A stretch of DNA of 10,639 nucleotides from DASVFB01 sp036380275. GTDB lineage: Bacteria > Actinomycetota > Thermoleophilia > Gaiellales > Gaiellaceae. Each line of letters starts with the position of its first letter. The first letter of the stretch is position 1. Made by a program: the position numbers and the translations under genes. Below the pieces are notes generated by a model. It saw nothing but the letters and a program-made list of their open reading frames with translations. It did no database searches and was not told the DNA's origin. Shown here piece after piece: positions 1 through 6,211 of the stretch. The DNA lies in NCBI GenBank assembly GCA_036380275.1, contig DASVFB010000009.1, forward strand, positions 1-10,639. Direction: 5' to 3'.

Positions 1-618
1 GCCGATGTCGCACGCGTCGGCGGCATCGAGGAGCCCCGTGCGGAAGACCATCGTCGCAAGCGCAAGCGATCCCTCCGAGGCGGGCAGGTTGAGGGTCGGG
101 AGCGTGATGAGATTCCAGAGCTCGGCGACTGCGGCGTTGGACTGCTTGTGAGCGCCGAGCCATGCGCCGAACGTCTGCGCGTCGAGTTGCTCGTCCGCCG
201 GATCGAGCTTGCGGAGCGCCGCCGCTGCGCGGAGCGCGTTGAGACGGTCGCGCGTGCGAAGGGTCGAGTAGCGCAGGAGTGTGGGGACGAGGTGAAGAGG
301 TGCTGGGAGGGGTGCGCGGCGTATAAACGCGGGCGACTCGTTCTCACGCAGCACCGGGATGCGCAGCCGCGGCTGAATCGGAACGAGGTGCTCGGCGCCG
401 AGCCGAGCCAGAAGGCCGCGGTACGCCGTGCAGCAGCGCAGGAGCACGTGCTGGCCGTTGTCGATCCAGTGATCCTTGCGGCGGACGGAGTAGGTCGCTC
501 CGCCGAGTCTTGTGCGCGCTTCGTACAGCGTCACGGTCGAGCCAGTGTCGGCGAGCTCGAGCGCGGCAGCGATCCCGGCAAGGCCGCCGCCGACGACGGC
601 GATGCGCGCGGCGGTCAC
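1..618 (-). CDS. hpnE: Hydroxysqualene dehydroxylase HpnE, N-terminal part (cut by window edge)
   Basis: FAD-dependent amine-oxidase/phytoene-desaturase-like enzyme; the family reduces hydroxysqualene to squalene, the last step of the HpnCDE route. The 206 visible residues begin with a Rossmann dinucleotide-binding motif (GGGLAG at 10-15), an acidic residue ending strand 2 (E33) and the RLGG motif (37-40). The stretch DNGQHVLLRCCTAYR (53-67) is typical of HpnE, and TLPTLNLPASEGSLAL lies near the visible end. The family is usually somewhat over 400 residues, so roughly half is present. The GTG start is chosen because it gives a 4-nt GTGA overlap with the hpnD stop, has GGAG 6 nt upstream and leaves the usual short lead-in to the FAD motif. 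It is the last visible gene of the yjbQ-hpnCDE operon. The identification is firm; the C-terminus cannot be judged. Confidence 0.93.
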   Translation of the reverse strand, partial: MTAARIAVVGGGLAGIAAALELADTGSTVTLYEARTRLGGATYSVRRKDHWIDNGQHVLLRCCTAYRGLLARLGAEHLVPIQPRLRIPVLRENESPAFIRRAPLPAPLHLVPTLLRYSTLRTRDRLNALRAAAALRKLDPADEQLDAQTFGAWLGAHKQSNAAVAELWNLITLPTLNLPASEGSLALATMVFRTGLLDAADACDIG

Positions 619-1451
619 GCAGCGCTCCGGGCGAGGCTCTGCGCGAGCACCCAGCCTTTCTCCCAGCGGCGCAGCGAGGGCCGGCCGTCGAGCACGAGCT
701 CGGGTCGAGCCGCGATCCGCTCGAGGAGCCTCCGGTACGAGCCGGCCATCGCGAGCACGCAGGCTGCGCTGCGGCGGTCGAGCAGAGGCACCAGCGTCAA
801 TCCGAGCTCGAGCCGACCCAGTGCGCGCTGTGCCTCGAATGCGACCAGCAGCTCCGCGGGTCCCTCGATCCGCCCGCCGGCAACGTGACAGCCGAAGCGG
901 AGCAGGTCTTCCGTCGGCAGGTACACGCGACCGATGCGCACGTCCTCGCTGATGTCGCGCAGGATGTTCGTGAGCTGGAGCGCGACGCCGAGCTCGTCGG
1001 CCAGTCGTTCGGCTGCGGCGCGATCCGTGGTCTCGAAGATGCCGAGCGCCAGGCGGCCGATGGATCCCGCGACCCGCCGACCGTAGAGCTCGGTGTCGGC
1101 GAACGTCGCGTACTCGGCGCCTCGCACGTCCATCTCGGCGCCGTCGACGAGATCGCCGAAAGCCGCGAGGGGAATCGGATAGCGCTCCGCCGCGTCCGCT
1201 ACCGCGGCGAAGACGGGATCGCGCGCAGCGTCGAGGTTATCGAGCTCCGCGCGCAGCCGTGCGAGCGCGGCGAGCTTTTCGTCCGGCGCCAGTGGGCCGT
1301 CCGCGACGTCGTCGATGCGCCGCGCCAGGGCATAGATCGCGAAGATCGCGTCGCGTCGATCAGCAGGGAGCAGCCTCATCCCGGCGTAGAAGCTCGAGCC
1401 CGAGTCACGCGCGATGCGGCGGCATTCCGCGTACGCGGCCGCGGTGCTCAC
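615..1451 (-). CDS. hpnD: Presqualene diphosphate synthase HpnD (squalene/phytoene synthase family)
   Basis: Trans-isoprenyl diphosphate synthase of 278 residues, the normal family length. HpnD condenses two farnesyl diphosphates to presqualene diphosphate. The sequence shows SSFYAGMRLLP (19-29), the first Asp-rich Mg-binding motif DDVAD (47-51), VAGSIGRL (127-134) and the second motif DISED followed by VRIGRVYLP (166-179). The frame is open for about 190 codons further upstream, but that part runs across hpnC in another frame and looks like a high-GC shadow. The GTG at 1451 is chosen because homology begins there (AYAECRRIARDSGSSF) and it forms a GTGA overlap with the hpnC stop. HpnD is told from HpnC by the intact DDxxD and the RRIDDVAD context. 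Phytoene synthase (CrtB) is the main alternative; the hpnC and hpnE neighbours argue against it. Confidence 0.93.
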   Translation of the reverse strand: MSTAAAYAECRRIARDSGSSFYAGMRLLPADRRDAIFAIYALARRIDDVADGPLAPDEKLAALARLRAELDNLDAARDPVFAAVADAAERYPIPLAAFGDLVDGAEMDVRGAEYATFADTELYGRRVAGSIGRLALGIFETTDRAAAERLADELGVALQLTNILRDISEDVRIGRVYLPTEDLLRFGCHVAGGRIEGPAELLVAFEAQRALGRLELGLTLVPLLDRRSAACVLAMAGSYRRLLERIAARPELVLDGRPSLRRWEKGWVLAQSLARSAA

Positions 1452-2314
1452 GATCCCCGGAGCGCTGTGAGCGTGTGACGCGCGCGGCGACGGCGCGTCG
1501 CGCGCGGTGCGGCAGGCAGTACGTCGTAGTTCGATGCAGCGATCGCGTCGAGCGCGGCGCGCCCACCGCCGACGTAGCCGGCGACCGCGATCCGGGCGCG
1601 GCCGTGAAGCTGTCCGACGAGCGGTGCGCCTTCGTCGAGCAGACGTCGAGCGCGCTCGACCTCGAAGGCGAGCAACCGCCGCAGGGGTGGGGTCGTCGAT
1701 TCTCCTCCGAGGTCGGCTCGCTGGACGCCGTAGCGTTTCCGGTCCTCGGCGGGCAGGTAGATCCGCCCACGCCTGAAGTCCTCGCCGACGTCCTGCCAGT
1801 GCTCGACGAGCTGGAGCGCAGTGCATACACGGTCCGACAGCGCGACCAGCTCCGGCGTCGCAGCCTCGAACACGTGGAGGACGAGCTCCCCGACGGGATT
1901 CGCGGACAGGTCGCAGTACTCCACGAGCGCGCCGAGCGTGGCGTATTCGCTCGTGCGCTGGTCGCGACGGTTCGCCTCGATCAGGCGGATGAACGGTTCT
2001 CGGGGAAGGTCGCACGCGCGAACGGTCGTGGCGAGTCGCTGCAGAAGCGCGTGCTGCGGCGCACCGCCGTCAAAGATCCGTTGGACGTCCTGTTCGAATT
2101 CATCGAGAAGGACGAGGCGGTCGCCCTCGACCTCGTCGCCGATCTGATCGACGAGACGCGCGTAGCCGTAGATCGCGGTCAGGTGTGCTCGTTTCGCGCG
2201 GCCGACAAGCACCGACGCGACGCTGAAGTTCTCGCGCGCGGCCAAGGACAGGATCGAGGATTCGTCCGGCAGCCGCGCATCGGCTCCGGTCGTGCCGCCA
2301 ACGGCTGAGGTCAT
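1448..2314 (-). CDS. hpnC: Hydroxysqualene synthase HpnC (squalene/phytoene synthase family)
   Basis: Second squalene/phytoene-synthase-fold protein of the operon, 288 residues. HpnC converts presqualene diphosphate to hydroxysqualene. Family marks are ARENFSVAS (26-34), AIYGYARLVD (47-56), the YCDLSANPVGELVL block (133-146) and the second Asp motif DVGED with FRRGRIYLP (175-188). The first Asp motif reads DQIGD (56-60), so the two outer aspartates remain while the second position, often Asp in relatives as I recall them, is Gln. The ATG start overlaps the yjbQ stop by 4 nt (ATGA), and the stop overlaps the hpnD GTG by 4 nt. The C-terminus is a basic tail beyond the conserved fold. The enzyme is expected to act at the membrane on long-chain isoprenoid substrates. 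Confidence 0.92.
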   Translation of the reverse strand: MTSAVGGTTGADARLPDESSILSLAARENFSVASVLVGRAKRAHLTAIYGYARLVDQIGDEVEGDRLVLLDEFEQDVQRIFDGGAPQHALLQRLATTVRACDLPREPFIRLIEANRRDQRTSEYATLGALVEYCDLSANPVGELVLHVFEAATPELVALSDRVCTALQLVEHWQDVGEDFRRGRIYLPAEDRKRYGVQRADLGGESTTPPLRRLLAFEVERARRLLDEGAPLVGQLHGRARIAVAGYVGGGRAALDAIAASNYDVLPAAPRATRRRRARHTLTALRGS

Positions 2315-2763
2315 TCCCCGATGACCTGGATAAAGATCTTCCGCGGTCGAGAGCGATCGAGCTCGCAGAAGAAGACACGCTGCCAGCGACCGAGCATCAG
2401 TGCTCCGTCGACGATCGGGATTGTCTGCGACGAGGACGACAGGAGGCCGGCACGCAGATGCGAGTGCCCGTTCGGGTGCAGGTCGTCGTCGTCGAGACCT
2501 TCAGTCCGGATCTCGAGGTCGTCGTGACGGTAGTAACGGCCTTCCTCGGGCGCAAGCTGGTCCAGCGCTTCGGAGAAGTCGTCGATGAAGCCGGTCTCCT
2601 GCTCGTTGATGACGACCGCGCAGGTGGTGTGGGGCGAGTAGACGAGCGCCATGCCGTTGGTGACGTCGGCCCGCTCCACGGCGGCGACTACCTCACCCGT
2701 CACGTCGACGAGTTGCGACCCACGTTCGGTCACGAGGTCATGGTTCTCGAAATGGTGCTTCAC
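2311..2763 (-). CDS. yjbQ: UPF0047 / YjbQ family protein (secondary thiamine-phosphate synthase-like)
   Basis: Small single-domain protein, 150 residues from the chosen start, matching the family's usual length of about 130-150. Conserved blocks are SPHTTCAVVINE (43-54), DDLEIRT (80-86), NGHSHLRA (97-104) and IPIVDGALMLGRWQRVFFCE (114-133). Some members show weak thiamine-phosphate synthase activity in vitro, but the physiological role is not settled; His45, His99 and His101 are candidate active-site or metal residues. The frame is open to a TTG at 2817 and includes an ATG at 2790, but the extra N-terminus is short and Arg-rich, and those codons overlap a probable promoter. The GTG at 2763 follows GGAGG by a short 3-nt gap and fits the family N-terminus. 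It is first gene of the operon and overlaps hpnC by 4 nt. Why it sits with squalene genes is unknown. Confidence 0.9.
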   Translation of the reverse strand: MKHHFENHDLVTERGSQLVDVTGEVVAAVERADVTNGMALVYSPHTTCAVVINEQETGFIDDFSEALDQLAPEEGRYYRHDDLEIRTEGLDDDDLHPNGHSHLRAGLLSSSSQTIPIVDGALMLGRWQRVFFCELDRSRPRKIFIQVIGE

Positions 2764-2788
2764 AGGCCTCCGTCTCGTATGGTGGCGC

Positions 2789-2817
2789 ATTCTGTCTGCT
2801 ACGCGCCGGGACTTCAA
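2789..2817 (-). promoter_or_regulatory. Putative promoter of the yjbQ-hpnCDE operon
   Basis: On the minus strand TTGAAG (2817-2812) is followed by a 17-nt spacer and CAGAAT (2794-2789). Both agree with the sigma-70 type consensus at 4 of 6 positions. Transcription would begin near 2782, leaving a leader of about 20 nt with GGAGG before the GTG at 2763. It lies in the 79-nt gap after the glycosylase gene, where I see no terminator, so read-through from that gene is also possible. Confidence 0.35.
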
Positions 2818-2842
2818 ACGGGAGCAACGGCAGGCAAGGTGA

Positions 2843-3685
2843 TCAGGCTGCGGCGCGCTCAGGCAGCGGGATCAGCCCGCGCGAGAATCCACTCAGCAGG
2901 TAGACGCTCGCCAGGCCCTGCCACTCTTCGTACGGCTCGAGCAAGGCCGCCGTCTCGTCGGCTTCTATCCAGCGCCCGTAAAGCGCCTTGCAGAGCTTCA
3001 ACAAACCCAGATCCCCGACGAGCCCGCGCTCGTAGCTGCCGATTCCCTGCAGCGCGATCACGCCCACCGACCAGGGGCCGAGCCCCGGCTCCCGCAGCAA
3101 ACGATCGGCAGCTGCGCCGATCGGCGCGTAGCGCAAGCGCTCGAGGTCGAGTGATCGGCAAAGGCGGACGAGTGTGGCGCCGCGCCGCGCGTGCAGCCCG
3201 AGCCTGCGGAGCTCGGCGGGCGAGCGTGTCCCGAGGCTCGCGCTCGTGGGCGGTGTCGAAAGGCGCCCGTTCCGCCCGCTCGTTGCTCGGATGATTCGGC
3301 GCTCCAGTTCGCGTGCGTGGCTGGACTGGATCAGCTGGCCGCACAGTGCCCTCAACAAGGCACCGGCTACAGTCGGAAAGCGCAAAGGACGAAGTCCACG
3401 AATCTGCCGGAGTGTCTCGCCGAGCAGCGCATCGTCCGCGAAGCGTCGAAGGAACTCGGAGTGATCGTCGTCGATGGCGAGGACGAAGCGCAGCCGCTCG
3501 ATCGCCGCGTCGCTCTCGGCTCGCACCACGACAGCTCCATTCGGCAGCTGCCAGGCATGAACGATCTCGTCTTCGAACGCACACGTGAGCACACCGTCGA
3601 GGAATGAACGCGTGGCGTCGTAAGCCAACCGCGCGGTCAACGCGAGCGAGTAGGGACCACGCGGGCGAAGCTCCACCTCGAGCAC
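2843..3685 (-). CDS. AlkA-like DNA-3-methyladenine glycosylase (HhH-GPD superfamily)
   Basis: Base-excision repair glycosylase that should remove alkylated purines from DNA; 280 residues from the chosen start, close to the AlkA length. An N-terminal AlkA-like domain covers about residues 1-95, followed by the helical domain. The helix-hairpin-helix and GPD segment is PGLGPWSVGVIAL (200-212), with the likely catalytic Asp225 in GDLGL. The Trp205 to Asp225 spacing of 20 equals that between W218 and D238 of E. coli AlkA. The frame is open to a GTG at 3721, but that start would leave 3 nt before the divergent methyltransferase ATG. GTG 3685 lies exactly 7 nt after a TGTCATCAT promoter element and is preferred; GTG 3676 (VELRPRGPYSLAL) is another option. 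No Shine-Dalgarno is visible, so the mRNA may be leaderless. Confidence 0.88.
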   Translation of the reverse strand: MLEVELRPRGPYSLALTARLAYDATRSFLDGVLTCAFEDEIVHAWQLPNGAVVVRAESDAAIERLRFVLAIDDDHSEFLRRFADDALLGETLRQIRGLRPLRFPTVAGALLRALCGQLIQSSHARELERRIIRATSGRNGRLSTPPTSASLGTRSPAELRRLGLHARRGATLVRLCRSLDLERLRYAPIGAAADRLLREPGLGPWSVGVIALQGIGSYERGLVGDLGLLKLCKALYGRWIEADETAALLEPYEEWQGLASVYLLSGFSRGLIPLPERAAA

Positions 3686-3692
3686 GAAGACG

Positions 3693-3701
3693 ATGATGAC
3701 A
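3693..3701 (-). promoter_or_regulatory. Extended -10 element of the glycosylase gene
   Basis: The minus strand reads TGT then CATCAT (3698-3693), a TGn extended -10 with 4 of 6 matches to TATAAT, followed by 7 nt and GTG 3685. That spacing would put the transcript start at or next to the start codon. The identical element at the identical distance precedes the DUF4389 gene (9151-9159), which supports it. No good -35 is visible. Confidence 0.45.
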
Positions 3702-3712
3702 CGAAGGATGGA

Positions 3713-3718
3713 TACGCT
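3713..3718 (+). promoter_or_regulatory. Leaderless-type -10 element of the methyltransferase gene
   Basis: TACGCT fits the TAnnnT pattern of actinobacterial -10 boxes and ends 6 nt before the ATG at 3725, so transcription could begin at the start codon. There is no convincing -35: ATGACA at 3696-3701 is only 11 nt upstream, too close. The box lies 14 nt from the opposing glycosylase -10, so polymerase should not be able to occupy both promoters at once. Confidence 0.4.
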
Positions 3719-3720
3719 CA

Positions 3721-3736
3721 CCGCATGAAGATGCGG
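3721..3736. repeat. Perfect 6-bp inverted repeat across the methyltransferase start codon
   Basis: CCGCAT (3721-3726) and ATGCGG (3731-3736) are exact reverse complements around the tetraloop GAAG. The repeat contains both candidate start codons (ATG 3725 and ATG 3731). It could be a small operator at the transcription start, or, in any transcript begun further upstream, a hairpin that hides the starts. At this length it may be chance. Confidence 0.35.
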
Positions 3737-4390
3737 GCGACGTGGGACGCGCTCGCGTCCGACCCGGACGCCTACGTCGGCGATCCCAGGCGAGGCCGCC
3801 TCGAGCTCGAGGGTCTCTTCGACCGGCTCGGCGCTGATCCGCGAGGCGGGCGGTGCGTCGAGGTCGGTTGCGGCCCTGGCCGCATGACGGCTGCCCTCGC
3901 GGAGCGGTTCGACCGCGTCCTGGCGCTCGACGTCTCACCGGCGATGCTCGAGCGGGCGCGCGTCGCCGTCCCGGACCAGCGAGTCGAGTTCCGAGCAGTC
4001 TCGGGCGAACGGCTCGACGGGGTCGATGACGCAATCGCAGACGTGCTCGTGTGCTACCTGGTCCTGCAGCACTTGCCCTCACGTACGGCCGTTCTCGCGT
4101 ACCTCGCCGAGTTCGCCCGGGTTCTGAAGCCGGGCGGGGAAGCCTTTGTGCAGCTGCCGTTGCTCGACGACGGGCTGCGCGCACGCGCGTGGCGCGCCCT
4201 ACGCTCGGCACTCGTGCCCCTGACGTCGCTCGGGCCGACCCGGCGCCGCGAGTTCCGCGGCGTCCGGCTCACCCGCCCAGAGCTCGATTCGGGTCTGGAG
4301 CGCGTCGGCTTGCGGGTCGTCGCGACCAACGTCGGCCCGGACGCGCCCTACCGCTACAGCCGCGATCTGTTCTTCCGGCTGACGCGGTGA
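3725..4390 (+). CDS. Class I SAM-dependent methyltransferase, substrate unknown
   Basis: Rossmann-fold methyltransferase of 221 residues. Motif I is VEVGCGPGR (45-53), the acidic residue that would hold the SAM ribose is Asp69 in LALDVS, and the motif IV region is LVCYLVLQHLP, followed by the post-motif FARVLKPGGEAFVQLPL. The C-terminal third (after about 150) is the variable substrate-binding part and gives no clue to the acceptor. ATG 3725 is chosen over ATG 3731 because a -10 box stands 6 nt before it; there is no Shine-Dalgarno at normal spacing. Its stop overlaps the GTG of the downstream O-antigen-ligase-like gene by 4 nt, suggesting a glycan or lipid-linked substrate. That is inference from context only. 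Confidence 0.88.
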   Translation: MKMRATWDALASDPDAYVGDPRRGRLELEGLFDRLGADPRGGRCVEVGCGPGRMTAALAERFDRVLALDVSPAMLERARVAVPDQRVEFRAVSGERLDGVDDAIADVLVCYLVLQHLPSRTAVLAYLAEFARVLKPGGEAFVQLPLLDDGLRARAWRALRSALVPLTSLGPTRRREFRGVRLTRPELDSGLERVGLRVVATNVGPDAPYRYSRDLFFRLTR

Positions 4391-5751
4391 CCGCGCTCGC
4401 GGTCGCGGTCTACGCCGTTCTCCTGGCGATCGCGGCGGTGGCCGTCTGGCGGCGTCCGGTCGTTGCCCTCTACGTCTTCATCGTCGCGCTCGCGCTGCAC
4501 AACGCAGCGATGGACGCCCTCTACGCGGCCGGTATTCACGGCCACGCCCTCACCGCGATTCAAGCGTGGAAGGATGTCCTGCTGCTCGTCGCGCTCGCAC
4601 GCGTCGGGTTCGATGCCGCGCGCGCGCGCCGACTCCCGTTTCGGCCGCTGCTTCCGGATGCGCTCGCGCTCGCGTTCGCTGCCGTCGTTCTCGTCTACGC
4701 GCTGATCCCGCAGGACGCTCTCGGCGGGCACGCCACCGACAAGGCCGTCGCCTACGCGCTCCGCCACGACCTCGCCGGCGTCGCCGCGTACTTCGTCGGA
4801 CGAGCGGCTGTACCGCGCATGCGCGACGTGCGCTGGCTCGTCCTTGCGGTCGCCGCCTCGGTCGCAGCGTGGGGACTGATCGACGCCTACGCAATCGACC
4901 TCGACTGGTGGCGCCACAACGGAACCGTGGGCTACTTCCGCAACCAGCTCCGCTTCGACTACGGCCCTGGGCTCTCCCATTTGCCGGAGAACTTCGTCTA
5001 CAACAACGGGAACGAGCAGGAGCTGACGCGGCGACTCATCTCGACCTTCCTGTCGCCTCTGGGCACCGCGTACCTCTGCGTCGTCGCGCTCCTCCTCGCG
5101 CCGCGCACCCGCGTCGCGCTACCCCTCGTCGCGCTCGCAGCAGCGGGCCTGCTGTGGACGCACACGCGGGCGGCGCTGCTCGGGCTCGCCGTCGGCCTGG
5201 TCGTGCTCGCGGCCGTCTGTCGCCGTGCCTGGCCGCTCGCCACCGCGGCTGCCACGCTCGCCGTCGGCCTCGCCGTCCTCGCCGTCTTCCCCGACATCGG
5301 CCCGCGCGCGCACTTCACGTCGCGCGAGCTCGCGTATCAGCGCGCGCAGGCACAGAAGAACGGGCCGACGAGGCTCGAGCCGTCCGCCGAGTCGCACCTC
5401 AGCGAGCTGTGGGACGGGATCAGCACTGTGGCCGACCATCCGCAGGGATACGGCCTCGGCAACGCCGGCGAGGTCGCGTTCCGCGAGGACATCCCGATCA
5501 GGGCGGGAGAGTCGAACTACACCGAGCTCGGCGTCGAGACCGGCCTGTTCGGCGCGCTCTTGTTCATCGCGTGGAACCTCGCGCTGCTCGCCGCGCTCGT
5601 CCGCGCGCGCCGAGGCGCGCTCGCAGCGATGCTCGCCGCCGTGCTGGTCATCGCGATCCAGACCGACGCGTACGGCATTCCCTGGATTGCATACTGCGTC
5701 TGGTGGCTCGCCGCCTCAGGACTCGCGAATGAGCATCGATCCCCGCGTTGA
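4387..5751 (+). CDS. O-antigen ligase / Wzy-like polytopic membrane protein
   Basis: Integral membrane protein of 454 residues with about ten hydrophobic helices. It resembles the Wzy_C/O-antigen ligase superfamily, whose members polymerise or transfer lipid-linked glycans at the outer face of the membrane. A large hydrophilic stretch (about 170-225, with YFRNQLRFDYGPGLSHLPEN) precedes the helix starting HTRAALLGLAVGLV (259-272). A second outer loop carries GYGLGNAG (354-361) and ESNYTELGVETGLFG (375-389), which are typical of the family's C-terminal half. The frame stays open upstream to an ATG at 4051, but that would read through the methyltransferase gene. GTG 4387 gives a 4-nt GTGA overlap and starts directly with a membrane helix. 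No glycosyltransferases flank it, so it is isolated from a usual polysaccharide cluster. Family assignment is good; polymerase or ligase cannot be decided. Confidence 0.82.
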   Translation: MTALAVAVYAVLLAIAAVAVWRRPVVALYVFIVALALHNAAMDALYAAGIHGHALTAIQAWKDVLLLVALARVGFDAARARRLPFRPLLPDALALAFAAVVLVYALIPQDALGGHATDKAVAYALRHDLAGVAAYFVGRAAVPRMRDVRWLVLAVAASVAAWGLIDAYAIDLDWWRHNGTVGYFRNQLRFDYGPGLSHLPENFVYNNGNEQELTRRLISTFLSPLGTAYLCVVALLLAPRTRVALPLVALAAAGLLWTHTRAALLGLAVGLVVLAAVCRRAWPLATAAATLAVGLAVLAVFPDIGPRAHFTSRELAYQRAQAQKNGPTRLEPSAESHLSELWDGISTVADHPQGYGLGNAGEVAFREDIPIRAGESNYTELGVETGLFGALLFIAWNLALLAALVRARRGALAAMLAAVLVIAIQTDAYGIPWIAYCVWWLAASGLANEHRSPR

Positions 5752-6208
5752 CATCGGCCACGTTCACCTCAAGGTGAGCGACATCGATCGCGCGATCGCC
5801 TTCTACGAGGGCGTGCTTGGCTTCGAGGTCATGCTCCGGGCCCGAGACGAGGCGGCGTTCCTCTCCGCCGGCGGCTACCACCACCACATCGGACTGAACA
5901 CCTGGGAGTCCAAAGGCGCGGGCCCGCCGCCGCGAAACACAACCGGCCTCTACCACACGGCGATTCGCTATCCGGACCGCAAGGCGCTCGCCGAAGCGCT
6001 GCGCCGCGTCGTCCAGGCCGGTATCCCCGTCAGCGGTGCGAGTGATCACGGCGTCAGCGAGGCGATCTACCTCCGCGACCCGGACGACAACGGCGTCGAG
6101 CTCTACCGCGACCGCCCGCCGGAGGAATGGCCGAAGAACCCCGACGGCAGCTTCACGATGATCAGCGCGCCGCTCGACCTCGACGCGCTGCTGGCCGAGC
6201 TCGACTGA
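5729..6208 (+). CDS. VOC family protein (glyoxalase / extradiol dioxygenase fold)
   Basis: Two-module vicinal-oxygen-chelate protein of 159 residues. Module 1 begins GHVHLKVSDIDRAIAFYEGV (10-29) and module 2 begins LYHTAIRYPD (74-83). The end of module 2 carries the familiar DPDDNGVELYRDRP (117-130). Candidate metal ligands are His13, His76 and Glu124, giving the 2-His-1-carboxylate set of extradiol dioxygenases and glyoxalases. The family resemblance is to CatE-like catechol 2,3-dioxygenases, but the substrate is not readable, and an aromatic-degradation context is absent. The frame extends far upstream inside the membrane-protein gene; ATG 5729 is chosen because AGGA lies 7 nt before it and the domain starts just after. 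It overlaps the upstream gene by 23 nt, so the two are probably cotranscribed. Confidence 0.88.
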   Translation: MSIDPRVDIGHVHLKVSDIDRAIAFYEGVLGFEVMLRARDEAAFLSAGGYHHHIGLNTWESKGAGPPPRNTTGLYHTAIRYPDRKALAEALRRVVQAGIPVSGASDHGVSEAIYLRDPDDNGVELYRDRPPEEWPKNPDGSFTMISAPLDLDALLAELD

Positions 6209-6211
6209 CGG

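Noticed and set aside
1452..2015. N-terminal extension of about 190 residues on HpnD
   Set aside because: It runs over hpnC in another frame, is Arg/Pro-rich with no domain, and homology begins exactly at the GTGA overlap at 1451.
148..2308. Plus-strand open frames across the left block (starts 148, 510, 512, 1259)
   Set aside because: All are antisense to hpnE, hpnD and hpnC, whose motifs are clear; none shows a domain or a ribosome binding site.
3696..3718. ATGACA (3696-3701) as the -35 for the methyltransferase TACGCT box
   Set aside because: The spacer is only 11 nt; these bases are better explained as the minus-strand extended -10 of the glycosylase gene.
4051..4386. 112-codon N-terminal extension of the O-antigen-ligase-like gene
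   Set aside because: It overlaps the conserved C-terminal half of the methyltransferase gene and is Arg/Ala-rich without hydrophobic helices; the membrane protein begins cleanly at GTG 4387.
5225..5728. 168-codon extension of the VOC protein
   Set aside because: It lies inside the membrane-protein gene, is Ser/Arg-rich shadow, and ATG 5729 has an AGGA site.
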